A stretch of 64,000 bases of DNA, from contig CALKFG010000004.1 of assembly GCA_938084575.1 (NCBI GenBank), positions 62,001 to 126,000 on the forward strand, written 5' to 3'. Shown here one piece after another: positions 27,246-36,893 of this stretch. The position numbers were made by a program, and so were the translations under genes. This DNA comes from an uncultured Hyphomonadaceae bacterium. GTDB lineage: Bacteria; Pseudomonadota; Alphaproteobacteria; Caulobacterales; Hyphomonadaceae. Each line of letters opens with the position of its first letter. The first letter of the stretch is position 1. The notes under the pieces are model-generated. The model had not been told where the DNA came from. It made no database searches and was given only the letters and a program-made list of their open reading frames with translations.

Positions 27246-28940
27246 ATGACCCAATCGCAAGGCCTCCGAACGGTCGACCCTGTAACGGTGGAAGTCCTGC
27301 AGCAGTCCCTTGTTGCGATCACGGACCAGATGTTCGCCGTCACCCGGCGAACCGCGATGAGCTCGGTGATCTATGAGGTTCTGGACTTCGGTGTCGCGAT
27401 CACGGACGGGGACGGCGCTCTGGCCAGCGCCGGGGCGGGTATTCCGGCTTTTGTCGGCATGCTGGATCCCGCGGTACGGGCCGTTCTGGCCAAATATGCC
27501 TGTGACGAGATTCAGGAGGGAGATGTCTTCATCTCCAATGATCCGTATCGCGGCGGGGTCAGTCATACCAATGATGTTGTTGTGTCCATGCCGGTTTTTC
27601 ACGACGGGATGCTGGTCGCCTGGACCGCGAACAAAGGGCATTGGATGGACATTGGCGGCTCCGCGCCAGGAAGTACGTCGCCGGACGCGACGGAATTGTT
27701 TCAGGAAGGCCTGCTGCTTCCTGAAGTGAAAATCATCGCGGCCGGGGCCCTCAACAAGGCCCTGTTTGCCACCATGACTGCCAATAGCCGGCTCCCTGAT
27801 CAGCTGCGGGGGGATTTCTGGGCTGCGATTGCTTCTGTCCGGCTTGGTGCGGAGCGCATCCGGCAATTGTGTCACCGGTATGGGAGGGAGGTGTTTCGTG
27901 CCGCCGTCCGGGATTATCTTGAAACCGCCGAACAGCAGGCGCTGCGGGGGCTCGCTGCCATGCCACAGGGGCAGTTTGAGGCGCATGACAGGCTGGATGA
28001 TGGTCGGCCGCTGCATGTGCGCGTGACGATTGAGGGGCAGCGGTTCACCGTCGACCTGACCGGAAATCCGGACCAGGAACCAGGGCCGCTCAATGCCACG
28101 CATGACGCGACCGTTGTCAGCGCCCAGGCCATGTTCAAGAGCCTGGTTGCCCCGCATGGCCCGGCCAATGCCGGGACCTTCCGGCCACTGCGTGTCCTGA
28201 CCCGGGAGGGGTCGATGTTCGCGGCCACCCGTCCTGCGGCCACCGGGCTCTACTATGAAAACAAGCTGCGGGCCTCTGACCTTATTCTTAAGGCGGTTGC
28301 CGGGGTGCTGGCGCAGGGGCGTGCGGCGGGTCATTTTTGTTCCGTCTGTGCAACCTTGATTGGCCAGGCCGACCCCGGTCAGCCGGGGCGCAGCTTCATT
28401 GAACCCGAGGTTGGGGGGTGGGGCGCGCGCATCGACAGCGACGGCAAAACAGCCATGTTCTCGACGTCGCATGGCGATACCTTCACCTGTCCGGTTGAAG
28501 TGAACGAGGCCCGGAATGGGATCGAGGTGGAGCGCCTGGCCCTGAATGACAGTGCCGGTGGCGCCGGGACGTTTCGAGGCGGGCGGGGCATCGATTTGCG
28601 GTACCGTATTCTGGCTCAGACGGGCTGGGTGACGGCCGCCTATACCCGCTCGACCGTGCCGCCCTGGGGGCTGGCCGGCGGGCATGAGGGGACCGTGAAC
28701 ACGCTGCAGATTGTGCGCACGACAGGACAGATGGAAACGCCCGGACGGGCGGCCTCGCTGCCCTTGCAGCGTGGAGATCTGGTCTGGATTCTCACCGGCC
28801 AGGGTGGCGGCTATGGTGATCCGCGCCAGCGGGACCGCAAGGCTGTCATCGACGACCTAAAAAATGGCTATATCACGCGGGCTGAAGCTCTTGGCCCCTA
28901 TGGGCTGCGTGACCGCGACATTGACGGGGTGACAGCGTGA
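27246..28940 (+). CDS. hyuB: Hydantoinase B/oxoprolinase family protein (first copy)
   Basis: HyuB proteins act with HyuA in ATP-dependent opening of hydantoin, 5-oxoproline or N-methylhydantoin type rings, or in related carboxylases. From the ATG at 27246 there are 564 residues with family motifs RRTAMSSVIYEVLDFGVAI, SNDPYRGGVSHTNDV, NKGHWMDIGGSAPGS and the C-terminal GQGGGYGDPRQRD. A GTG at 27216 could extend the start by ten codons. An 18-base mini-frame (27232-27249, five codons) ends in the ATGA that begins this gene, and AAGGA precedes it. The MFS gene overlaps its stop by four bases. It is one of two HyuB genes here. Confidence 0.92.
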   Translation: MTQSQGLRTVDPVTVEVLQQSLVAITDQMFAVTRRTAMSSVIYEVLDFGVAITDGDGALASAGAGIPAFVGMLDPAVRAVLAKYACDEIQEGDVFISNDPYRGGVSHTNDVVVSMPVFHDGMLVAWTANKGHWMDIGGSAPGSTSPDATELFQEGLLLPEVKIIAAGALNKALFATMTANSRLPDQLRGDFWAAIASVRLGAERIRQLCHRYGREVFRAAVRDYLETAEQQALRGLAAMPQGQFEAHDRLDDGRPLHVRVTIEGQRFTVDLTGNPDQEPGPLNATHDATVVSAQAMFKSLVAPHGPANAGTFRPLRVLTREGSMFAATRPAATGLYYENKLRASDLILKAVAGVLAQGRAAGHFCSVCATLIGQADPGQPGRSFIEPEVGGWGARIDSDGKTAMFSTSHGDTFTCPVEVNEARNGIEVERLALNDSAGGAGTFRGGRGIDLRYRILAQTGWVTAAYTRSTVPPWGLAGGHEGTVNTLQIVRTTGQMETPGRAASLPLQRGDLVWILTGQGGGYGDPRQRDRKAVIDDLKNGYITRAEALGPYGLRDRDIDGVTA

Positions 28941-30301
28941 CCGCGCCACGTCCCAGCCTCGCTTATGCCTGGTACACGGTCGGTGTCCTGATGCTGGCCT
29001 TTTTGCTGTCCTATGTCGATCGGTCCATCATGTCGCTTCTGGTCGATCCCATCCGGCGTGACCTGGCCCTGTCCGACACCCAGATCAGCCTGTTGCACGG
29101 GTTTGCTTTCGCAGTCTTCTATGCGGCCTTTGGCTTGCCGCTGGGCCGCCTGGCTGACCGGACCCACAGGGTCCGGCTGATCGTGGCGGGTGTCACGCTG
29201 TGGAGCCTGTTTACCGCTGCGTGCGGTCTGGCGCGGAATTTCTGGCAGCTTTTCGTAACCCGTATGGGCGTGGGGGTCGGAGAGGCGGCCTTGAACCCAA
29301 GCGCCTATTCGATCATCACGGATTCCTTTCCGCGGCATTTGCTGGCCCGGGCGCTGAGTACCTATGTTATGGGAACCTATATGGGGTTCGGCCTGGCCTT
29401 CATCATGGGCGGGATGGTGGTGCGCCTTGTCGAGGCCATGCCGACCCTTGTCCTGCCCCTGCTTGGAGAGGTTTACACCTGGCAGCTGGCCTTTTTCTAT
29501 GCCGGATTGCCGGGCCTTTTCGTGGCGGCGATGATCTTTTTGACCCTGCGCGAACCGGCGCGCCGCGGACGGGTCCGGGACACGCCGTCGGCAGCGGCGG
29601 CGCCGGCCGTTCCACTGCGCGAGGTTGTGGCTTTTATTGGCCAGAACCGGCGGACACTGATCTGTCATCTCGGTGGCTTCAGCCTGATTGGTATCCTGGT
29701 CAACGGACTGGTGCTGTGGACGCCGTCCTTTTTTCACCGGACCTATGGCTGGGAGGTCGCAGATGCAGGGGTTGCCTATGGCACGATCCTGCTGCTGGCG
29801 GGACCGATGGGGATCTTCGCCGGTGGCGCCCTGTCGGACTGGCTGGATCGCAAGGGACCGGCGGGCGGCAGCTTCCTGACTGCGGCGGTGTGCGTCGGCT
29901 GCGCCATTGGCCCGGCAATTGCCAGCCCGCTGGTGGACAATCCGGGCCTGGCCATGAGTCTGATCGCTGTCCTGGTCTTTTTTACCAGTGCGCCCTGGGG
30001 CGTAGCGGTTTCCGCCATTCAGCAGATCACGCCGAATGAGATGCGGGGCCAGGTTTCGGCAATCTATCTGTTCGTGGTCAATTTTATCGGAATTGGCTTC
30101 GGTCCCACCGTGGTGGCGCTGATCACGGACCAGGTTTATGGCGACGATGCCGCGCTGCGCTATGCACTGTCCTGGGTCGGCGGAAGTGCGGCTCTGGCCG
30201 CGATGGTCCTGCTCCTGTCAGGGCTGGGCGCGTTTCGGGCCAGCGCGCGGCGGGCCGAGGCCTGGGTATTGCCCGCCACGGAAGGCAACTCTCCCGGGTA
30301 G
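28937..30301 (+). CDS. MFS transporter, spinster-like
   Basis: A predicted 12-helix inner-membrane transporter of 454 residues. The first helix has YVDRSIMSLLVDPIRRDLALS and the loop between helices 2 and 3 has the MFS signature GRLADRTHRVRLI. GVGEAALNPSAYSIITD in helix 5 is typical of the spinster-like group, and the later half repeats the pattern (GALSDWLDRKGP). The GTG start overlaps the hyuB stop (GTGA), so it is translated with it and probably moves the substrate or product of the hydantoinase pathway across the inner membrane. Direction of transport is unknown. Confidence 0.92.
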   Translation: MTAPRPSLAYAWYTVGVLMLAFLLSYVDRSIMSLLVDPIRRDLALSDTQISLLHGFAFAVFYAAFGLPLGRLADRTHRVRLIVAGVTLWSLFTAACGLARNFWQLFVTRMGVGVGEAALNPSAYSIITDSFPRHLLARALSTYVMGTYMGFGLAFIMGGMVVRLVEAMPTLVLPLLGEVYTWQLAFFYAGLPGLFVAAMIFLTLREPARRGRVRDTPSAAAAPAVPLREVVAFIGQNRRTLICHLGGFSLIGILVNGLVLWTPSFFHRTYGWEVADAGVAYGTILLLAGPMGIFAGGALSDWLDRKGPAGGSFLTAAVCVGCAIGPAIASPLVDNPGLAMSLIAVLVFFTSAPWGVAVSAIQQITPNEMRGQVSAIYLFVVNFIGIGFGPTVVALITDQVYGDDAALRYALSWVGGSAALAAMVLLLSGLGAFRASARRAEAWVLPATEGNSPG

Positions 30302-30513
30302 GTTTCAGGCTTTGGTTCCAGCGTAAGCTGAAGAGACAGCTTAACCGACACCGGACCTGCCCAAACGGCCCGGCGGGTGTGTCTCGGAGCATGGCGGCGA
30401 CCGGCTTCAGGCGGGCCCCGTTTCAGGCGGCGCGAGAGGAAAGGGCCAGACCGGAGCGCGCGGCCAGAACCAGAAGACCAGAAAGACGAAAAAGAAAAAT
30501 AGAGGAAATTTGG

Positions 30514-32610
30514 ATGTCGAGAATACGCCTGGCCACAGATGTCGGAGGCACGTTTACGGATCTTGTATACTATGAAATTGACGAGGACTCCGGCCAGATC
30601 GCGTCCTTCAATTCCGTAAAGGCCCACACCACCCCCCCCCATTTCGAGAAGGGGGTCATGGAAGCGGTTGCCCGGGCAGGCCTGGCGCATGAGGATGTCG
30701 AGGTCTTTGCCCATGGCACGACCGTGGTGATCAATGCACTGACCGAGCGCAAAGGCGTCCGCACCGCACTGATCACCACGCAGGGGTTCCGGGATATTCT
30801 CGAAATCGCCCGCGGCAACCGGCCGGATTTCTTTAACCTGCGCTATCGTAAGCCGGAACCCTTCGTGCCGCGCTATTTAAGGCGGGAAATCCCGGAGCGT
30901 CTGAATTATCGCGGTGAGGTCCTCAAGCCGCTCGACCTGAGCGGCCTCGAGGACATGATGACCGAGTTCAAGGCGGAAGGGGTTGAGGCGATCGCGATCT
31001 GCCTGCTGCATGCGTATGCCAATCCGGATCATGAACAGGCTGTCGCCGCAGAGGTCCGGCGCCTGTGGCCAGAGGTGGCCATCGTTGCCTCCCACCAGAT
31101 TACGCGGGAATGGCGGGAATATGAGCGGACCAATACCGCCGTCCTGTGCGCCTATGTGCAGCCGATCGCACAGGATTATCTCGGTCGCATGGAGGACCAG
31201 CTCAGTGCGTCAGGGTTTAAGGGAGCGTTTTATGTCATGCAGTCTAATGGCGGCATTGATACGCTCAGCGCCGCCCGGGCCACGCCTATCTCCATGGTCG
31301 AATCCGGACCGGCAAGTGGGGTTCTGGGGGCCGCGGCGCTTGGTCGCCTGATTGGGGAGAACAATGTCATTGCTCTCGATATTGGCGGGACAACGGCGAA
31401 ATGCTCCCTGATTGACCATGGCCGTGTCGAAATCACCAGCCAGTATATGATTGAACAGAGCCGCCTGTCGGCAGGCTATCCCATCATGACGCCCGTCGTC
31501 GACATCGTTGAGATCGGCAATGGCGGCGGTTCGATTGCCTGGGTCGATGCGGATGAGAAATTGCATGTGGGCCCGCGCAGCGCCGGGGCCATGCCCGGGC
31601 CGGTTGCTTATGGCCAGGGTGGAACCGAACCAACCACCACCGACGCCAATCTGATGCTGGCGCGGATCAATCCCCATTATTTCATCGGCGGCGAGATTGA
31701 AGCCGATCTCAATGCGGTCGGCGCAGCCTTTGGCCGGCTTGGGGACCGGCTTGGCCTGTCCGCTGAGGATGCGGCGCGGGGCGTTATCCGGATTGCCAAT
31801 AATAATATGATCAACGCCCTGAAGCTGGTGTCGATCAATCGCGGCTATGACCCGCGGGATTTCACCATGATCGCTTTTGGCGGTGGGGGGGCCATGCATG
31901 CCACCGCGCTGGCACGGGAGCTGAATATTCCGAAAGTGGTCATTCCGGCCCATTCGGCGGTGTTCTCGGCCTGGGGCATGCTGGTGTCAGATTTGAGACG
32001 GGATTATATACGGACCCATCCGATGCGGCTCTCGGACGATGCGGCCGGGCCCATCGGCGCCACGTTTGCAGAGATGGAGGATGAAGCTCTGCAGGCCTTC
32101 CTGGCGGACCGGATTGCCAAGGATGCCATCTATTATGAGCGCTATCTCGACCTGCGATATGAAGGTCAGGAACATTCTGTTCGTGTCCCGGTTCCCTGTG
32201 TAAGGATCACCAAGGACATCCTGAAAGAGATCATCGCTCGGTTCCATGAAGCCTATGAGCGGGAATATACCTACCGGCTCGACAATGCGGTTGAACTGGT
32301 CACTTTTCACCTGGTCGCTTTCGCCCGGATCGACCGGCCGGATTTGGCCCGATTGCCTTCCGACAACACGGCCGAAGACGCCATCAAGGGACGCCGGGCG
32401 GTCGATTTCGACACCGACGGCATCTGCGATACGCTGATCTATGACCGCGACCGGCTGGATGCGCAGACGACCCTGAGCGGCCCGGCCATCATTGAAGAGG
32501 CTGGCAGCACGACGGTGGTCTTTCCCGGGCAGATGGTCCGGGTCGATGATTACGGAAATCTTCACATTACCATTGAGGAGGGCAGGCATGGCGCTCGCAC
32601 AACGGATTGA
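30514..32610 (+). CDS. hyuA: Hydantoinase A/oxoprolinase family ATPase subunit
   Basis: HyuA is the actin-fold ATPase partner of HyuB in ATP-dependent cyclic-amide hydrolysis. The ATG at 30514 (AGAGGAA upstream) gives 698 residues beginning RLATDVGGTFTDLVYYE, the first phosphate-binding loop; further motifs are FAHGTTVVINALTERKG, VESGPASGVLGAA, ALDIGGTTAKCSLI and AFGGGGAMHATALA. The C-terminal third (FDTDGICDTLIYDRDRLDA onward) matches the family end. A longer open frame from 30379 is lysine/arginine-rich and not family-like. The 211-base gap after the MFS gene could hold a separate promoter. The second hyuB starts 23 bases before this gene ends. Confidence 0.94.
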   Translation: MSRIRLATDVGGTFTDLVYYEIDEDSGQIASFNSVKAHTTPPHFEKGVMEAVARAGLAHEDVEVFAHGTTVVINALTERKGVRTALITTQGFRDILEIARGNRPDFFNLRYRKPEPFVPRYLRREIPERLNYRGEVLKPLDLSGLEDMMTEFKAEGVEAIAICLLHAYANPDHEQAVAAEVRRLWPEVAIVASHQITREWREYERTNTAVLCAYVQPIAQDYLGRMEDQLSASGFKGAFYVMQSNGGIDTLSAARATPISMVESGPASGVLGAAALGRLIGENNVIALDIGGTTAKCSLIDHGRVEITSQYMIEQSRLSAGYPIMTPVVDIVEIGNGGGSIAWVDADEKLHVGPRSAGAMPGPVAYGQGGTEPTTTDANLMLARINPHYFIGGEIEADLNAVGAAFGRLGDRLGLSAEDAARGVIRIANNNMINALKLVSINRGYDPRDFTMIAFGGGGAMHATALARELNIPKVVIPAHSAVFSAWGMLVSDLRRDYIRTHPMRLSDDAAGPIGATFAEMEDEALQAFLADRIAKDAIYYERYLDLRYEGQEHSVRVPVPCVRITKDILKEIIARFHEAYEREYTYRLDNAVELVTFHLVAFARIDRPDLARLPSDNTAEDAIKGRRAVDFDTDGICDTLIYDRDRLDAQTTLSGPAIIEEAGSTTVVFPGQMVRVDDYGNLHITIEEGRHGARTTD

Positions 32611-34273
32611 TACACCGGTCGCGTTCGACCCGATTACGAATGAAATTATTCAGAGCTCGCTGACGGCGATCACCGACGAAATGTTCGCGACGATGCGCAA
32701 GACCGCCATGAGCTCGATCATCTACGAGGTGCTCGATTTTGGTGTGGCCCTCTTCGATGCCGAGGGCCAGCTGGCCAGCTCCGGGTCGGGTATTCCGGGC
32801 TTTATTGGTATGCTGGAGCCCGGCGTGAAAGCGATATTGCAAAAATATGATGGTGCGCAGGATATTCGGCCAGGTGATATTTTCATGACCAACATGCCGC
32901 ATTTCGGTGGGGTCAGTCATCTGAATGATGTCGTTTTGATCATGCCGATTTTCGTTGAGGGACGGCCTCTGGCCTGGCTGTCCAACAAGGCGCATTGGGT
33001 TGATGTCGGCGGCGCTTTTCCCGGAAGCATCAATCCCGAAGCTGTGGATGTGTATCAGGAAGGCCTGCAATTGCCGGAAATCAAGGTGATTGAGGCTGGG
33101 CAGCCGAATCAGGCGGTTCTGGACATTATCGCCATGAATACACGGATCCCCGAGACGACAATGGGGGATTTCTGGGCCGGTGTTGCATCTATGCGTGCCG
33201 GCGAGAAGCGCATGCAGGCGATTGTCTCGAAATATGGCCGCGAGGCCGTTGAGTATGCGATTTCCGATTATATCGCGCTGGGGGAAGCAATGGCGCTTCG
33301 GACACTGGCGACCCTGCCAATGGGCGATTATCATGCCGAGGATACGCTGGATGACGGCCGCAAGGTCCAGGTCACCATACAGATCCGGGACAAGGATTTC
33401 ATTGTCGATTTGCGCGGGAATCCGGAGCAGACACAGACGGCCCTGAACTGCTCTTATGACGCCACAATGGTCGACGTCCAGATGATCTTCAAGGCCATCG
33501 CCGACCCTCAGGATTTTGCCAATTCGGGGACGTTCAAGCCGCTCAAGCTGCTGGTCGATGAGGGGTCAATGTTTGCGGCGACCTATCCGGCTGCCATGAG
33601 CGTTTATTATGAGGTCAGCATGATCCTGCTCGACCTGCTCTGGAAGGCGCTTGCGCCGAGCATGAAGAACAGTTTTCCGGCCGGTCATTATGCCTCCATT
33701 TGCGGGACCTTCCTCGGCGGCCCGCATGAAGACGGGCATGCCCACTCGATTGTCGAGCCTCAGCTGGGAGGCTGGGGCGCGAGCCATGACCGGGACGGCC
33801 TGAACGCGCTCTATACGGGCTATCATGGCGACACGTTCAACTGCCCGGTTGAGGTTACCGAGCAGAAAAACGGCCTCATGGTCGACCGTCTGGCGCTGTC
33901 GACCCAGGCCGGCGGAGAGGGTGAGTTTCTCGGCGGCAAGGGGATAGAGCTGGACTATCGGATCCTGCGCGATGGCTGGTGGTTGACCATGGCCTATAAC
34001 CGGTCCCGGCAGGGCCCCTGGGGTCTCGAGGGCGGTTTGAGCGGGTCCACCAATCATGTGGTGGTGCATCGAGCTGGCGGTCAGGGGCAGGAGCGCTACA
34101 GCGCCTGCACCGCCCTGACCCTGAATAAGGATGATGTCGTGAAGGTCTTCACGGCCAATGGAGGCGGGTATGGTGATCCCAAGCGTCGCGGCCTGAAACA
34201 GGTCCGCGCGGATGTCCGCAATGGCTATATTACGCCGGTCCAGGCGCGGGAGGTGTTTGGTGTCGCCCTGTAG
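32588..34273 (+). CDS. hyuB: Hydantoinase B/oxoprolinase family protein (second copy)
   Basis: This is the HyuB partner coded directly with HyuA. The ATG at 32588, with GAGGAGGG upstream, lies inside the hyuA 3' end (23-base overlap), which is strong coupling. The 561 residues align with the first copy throughout: RKTAMSSIIYEVLDFGVALF, TNMPHFGGVSHLNDV, NKAHWVDVGGAFPGS, and GNGGGYGDP in the form ANGGGYGDPKRRG near the C-terminus. The motif NMPHFGG differs from NDPYRGG of the first copy, so the two copies may recognise different ligands. Confidence 0.94.
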   Translation: MALAQRIDTPVAFDPITNEIIQSSLTAITDEMFATMRKTAMSSIIYEVLDFGVALFDAEGQLASSGSGIPGFIGMLEPGVKAILQKYDGAQDIRPGDIFMTNMPHFGGVSHLNDVVLIMPIFVEGRPLAWLSNKAHWVDVGGAFPGSINPEAVDVYQEGLQLPEIKVIEAGQPNQAVLDIIAMNTRIPETTMGDFWAGVASMRAGEKRMQAIVSKYGREAVEYAISDYIALGEAMALRTLATLPMGDYHAEDTLDDGRKVQVTIQIRDKDFIVDLRGNPEQTQTALNCSYDATMVDVQMIFKAIADPQDFANSGTFKPLKLLVDEGSMFAATYPAAMSVYYEVSMILLDLLWKALAPSMKNSFPAGHYASICGTFLGGPHEDGHAHSIVEPQLGGWGASHDRDGLNALYTGYHGDTFNCPVEVTEQKNGLMVDRLALSTQAGGEGEFLGGKGIELDYRILRDGWWLTMAYNRSRQGPWGLEGGLSGSTNHVVVHRAGGQGQERYSACTALTLNKDDVVKVFTANGGGYGDPKRRGLKQVRADVRNGYITPVQAREVFGVAL

Positions 34274-34360
34274 GCGCCGGCCCGCCCGGCATCGTCGGGA
34301 CCGTGTCGGGTGCGGCAGACCGTCTGGCGGAGGCTGGTGGGTCACGATGTCTGGCTGGCT

Positions 34361-35680
34361 ATGAGCCAGACCCCGCTCCTGAGTGATGAGGATGATTTCG
34401 TCCATCAGCCGGTTGCCGAGACCGAAACCACGACGGGGGTTCACCTCGCCTTGATCATTATCGGCGGAACCATTGGTTTTGCCGTATTCGTAATCGCGTC
34501 TCAGATTGGCGGCGCGCTTGGCTATCGTGGCGCGGCGGTGGCGTTTGGCATTGGCAGCCTGATTCTGGGCGTCATGGGGGCAGTAACCAGCTATGTTGGG
34601 GCCAGGTCCCGTTTGTCGACCTACGTCCTGACTGAATTCAGCTTTGGACGCAGCGGTGCGAAAATTGCCAATCTGGCCGTCGCCCTGTCTTTGATTGGCT
34701 GGTTCGGTGTCATCAGCAACACGCTGGGAGACGCGGCGCGTCAAATGCTGCTTGAATCGCTCAATCTTGATGTCTCTCCCTATCTGACGGTCAGTGTCGC
34801 CTGTGTGCTTATGATCGGGGTCACCGCGACCGGATTCACCGGGATCGATCGGCTTGCGCTTGTGATGGTGCCGCTGATGTTGGGCTTGATTGGCTTTGCC
34901 GCTTTGCGGGCGCTGCAGACCGGAGAGGCACATGGGTTTGAGTCAGGGCAGAGCTATACCTATCAGACGGCGATTTCCGCGGTGGTGGGCAGTTATATAT
35001 CCGGGGTGATTATCCAACCCGACTACAGTCGCTTCGCCGTCAATACAGGTCAGGCCATCTGGGCGGTCTTCATTGCACTGGGGGTCGTGTTTCCGCTGGT
35101 CCAGTTCTTTTCGGCCATTCCCAGCATGGCCATGGGAGAGCCGAGCATTGTGGTGGTGATGTCGGCACTGGGCATTGTCGTCCCGGCGTTTTTTCTTCTG
35201 TTCCTTGGCGCCTGGTCGAGCAATGTCCTGTGCCTGTATTCGTCGAGCCTGTCTGTGGCGACGATCTTTCCCCGCCTTCACCTGACTCTGGTAATTTTCG
35301 TGATTGGAGCTATCGGCACGGCCCTGGCCTTCGTTCCGGCCCAGAATTACCTGATTTTCTATCTCGAGCTTCTGGGCATTACCATTCCGCCGATTGGCGC
35401 GGTTTATATCGTTGACACCCTGCTTGTCCGGCGGTTCGAGCTGGCTCTCGACCAGCTGTCGAAGGATCCGCCGGTTCGGGTCAGCGCGTTTGTGGCCTGG
35501 GGCCTGGCGGGGATCGGGGGCTATGCCTCATCGCTTTACGGTCTCGGCCTGATCGGAATACCGGCGCTGGACTCGATCATCATCGCTGCCGCCGTTTACG
35601 CGGTGCTGAACCTTCCCCACATCCTTCGCAATGGGCGGGCGGCGGGCGGCTCACCGCCTGGATCAGTGGGCGGTCATTGA
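34361..35680 (+). CDS. NCS1-type permease (cytosine/hydantoin family)
   Basis: A predicted 12-helix permease of the nucleobase-cation-symporter-1 group (CodB, Mhp1 relatives). From the ATG at 34361 there are 439 residues, beginning with a short acidic cytoplasmic tail and then LIIIGGTIGFAVFVIASQIG. RLSTYVLTEFSFGRSGAKI, SLIGWFGVISNTLGDAA and VVGSYISGVIIQPDYSRF are family-like. The known NCS1 member Mhp1 carries hydantoins, which suits the HyuA/HyuB neighbours, but the substrate is inferred. A GTG at 34310 is an alternative start. An 18-base mini-frame (34347-34364) ends in the ATGA of this start, as before the first hyuB. It converges with ald, overlapping by 18 bases. Confidence 0.87.
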   Translation: MSQTPLLSDEDDFVHQPVAETETTTGVHLALIIIGGTIGFAVFVIASQIGGALGYRGAAVAFGIGSLILGVMGAVTSYVGARSRLSTYVLTEFSFGRSGAKIANLAVALSLIGWFGVISNTLGDAARQMLLESLNLDVSPYLTVSVACVLMIGVTATGFTGIDRLALVMVPLMLGLIGFAALRALQTGEAHGFESGQSYTYQTAISAVVGSYISGVIIQPDYSRFAVNTGQAIWAVFIALGVVFPLVQFFSAIPSMAMGEPSIVVVMSALGIVVPAFFLLFLGAWSSNVLCLYSSSLSVATIFPRLHLTLVIFVIGAIGTALAFVPAQNYLIFYLELLGITIPPIGAVYIVDTLLVRRFELALDQLSKDPPVRVSAFVAWGLAGIGGYASSLYGLGLIGIPALDSIIIAAAVYAVLNLPHILRNGRAAGGSPPGSVGGH

Positions 35681-36772
35681 CGCCATCGATTCCCGGAAAG
35701 ACGCGATTACGGCGGGATGCATGATTTCTCCACGGCGTATATTGAGACCATCCGCCAGATAGGGATTTGAACGCAAAGCGTGGTCGACGCCGAGATTTGC
35801 CAGCTGCAGGATATAGGGCAGGGTGGCATTGGCGAGGGCTTCGGTCGCGGTGCGGGCCACCGTCGCTGGCATATTGGTAACGCAATAATGCAGCGTTCCG
35901 CCGACCTTATAGACCGGGTCGTCATGCGTTGTTGGCCGGCTGGTTTCGAAGCACCCCCCCTGGTCAATCGCAATATCGACCACCACAGATCCGGGACGCA
36001 TTGCGGTGATGTGCCGCTTCTCAACCAGCTTCGGCGCGGTGGCCCCGGGCAGGAGGACCGCTCCGATCACCAGGTCCGAGTCAACGACGCTGTCGGCGAT
36101 GGATGAGGAGGATGAGAACAGCGTGCGGACGCGCCCCCTGAACAGGGCATTGAGCTCCCGCATGCGGTCTGGCGACCGTTCAAGTATGGTGACATCGGCG
36201 CCAAGGCCAAGGGCCATCTGGGCTGCGTTGAGGCCGGCAATCCCACCTCCAATGATGGTGACGCGGGCTGGCGCAACGCCGGTCACGCCGCCAAGAAGGA
36301 TGCCGGCGCCGCCCTCGACCCGCTCCAGGTGGCGTGCGCCGGCCTGGACCGCAAGGCGGCCGGCGATCTCGCTCATCGGTGTTAGCAGAGGCAGTCGCCC
36401 CTGTGCATCGGTCACGGTTTCATAGGCGATGCAGATGGCTTTGCTGTCCATCAGCGCGGCGGTCTGCTGGGCATCGGCCGCAAGGTGAAGATAGGTTAGC
36501 AGCGTGTGGTCCGGCGTCAGGCGGGCGATCTCGACCGGTAGAGGTTCCTTGACTTTTACAATCAGATCCGCCGCCTCAAACAGGGCATCGGGGCCCTGTA
36601 CCAGCCGGGCCCCACTGTCCCGATAGGTCTGGTCTGAAAAATCCACGCCAAGGCCCGCGCCGGCTTCTACATAAACCTCATGGCCCGCGGCCACGAGTTC
36701 CCGGACTCCGGTTGGTGTCAGGCCAACCCGCGCTTCCCAATTCTTTAATTCTCTCGGTGTCCCAATTTTCAT
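35663..36772 (-). CDS. ald: Alanine dehydrogenase
   Basis: Ald interconverts L-alanine and pyruvate plus ammonia with NAD. The 369-residue product has the typical length. Family features: N-terminal MKIGTPRELKNWEARVGLTP; the lysine in IVKVKEPLP; the His in TYLHLAAD; the Rossmann fold VTIIGGGIAGLNAAQMA; and SVVVDIAIDQGGCFETS with the catalytic Asp, followed by TTHDDPVY. The start is at 36772, 121 bases from the divergent Lrp/AsnC gene, the classical arrangement for an ald regulator. It may process an amino acid liberated by the hydantoinase cluster or simply supply pyruvate and ammonium. Confidence 0.96.
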   Translation of the reverse strand: MKIGTPRELKNWEARVGLTPTGVRELVAAGHEVYVEAGAGLGVDFSDQTYRDSGARLVQGPDALFEAADLIVKVKEPLPVEIARLTPDHTLLTYLHLAADAQQTAALMDSKAICIAYETVTDAQGRLPLLTPMSEIAGRLAVQAGARHLERVEGGAGILLGGVTGVAPARVTIIGGGIAGLNAAQMALGLGADVTILERSPDRMRELNALFRGRVRTLFSSSSSIADSVVDSDLVIGAVLLPGATAPKLVEKRHITAMRPGSVVVDIAIDQGGCFETSRPTTHDDPVYKVGGTLHYCVTNMPATVARTATEALANATLPYILQLANLGVDHALRSNPYLADGLNIRRGEIMHPAVIASFRESMASMTAH

Positions 36773-36878
36773 GCTGATCTCCTGGGCTGTGCGGGAGTAT
36801 GACGGAAATCCGGGTGGATTAAATTCGAAACTTGGGCTTTCTTGGGCGCATGGACGAAGAAAATCATCAAAATTCTAT

Positions 36879-36890
36879 CTTTAGGTAAAG
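36879..36890 (+). promoter_or_regulatory. Inverted repeat over the ribosome site of the Lrp/AsnC gene
   Basis: CTTTAGGTAAAG is a 5+5 palindrome with a 2-base centre, placed in AT-rich sequence directly before the ATG at 36894 and including the AGG ribosome site. It is a candidate operator for autoregulation of this regulator and of ald, by analogy with Lrp-type sites. Confidence 0.35.
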
Positions 36891-36893
36891 AAA

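Noticed and set aside
33566-34933. A 455-codon minus-strand frame opposite hyuB and the permease
   Set aside because: Gln/His/Pro-rich antisense translation of two convincing genes on the plus strand.
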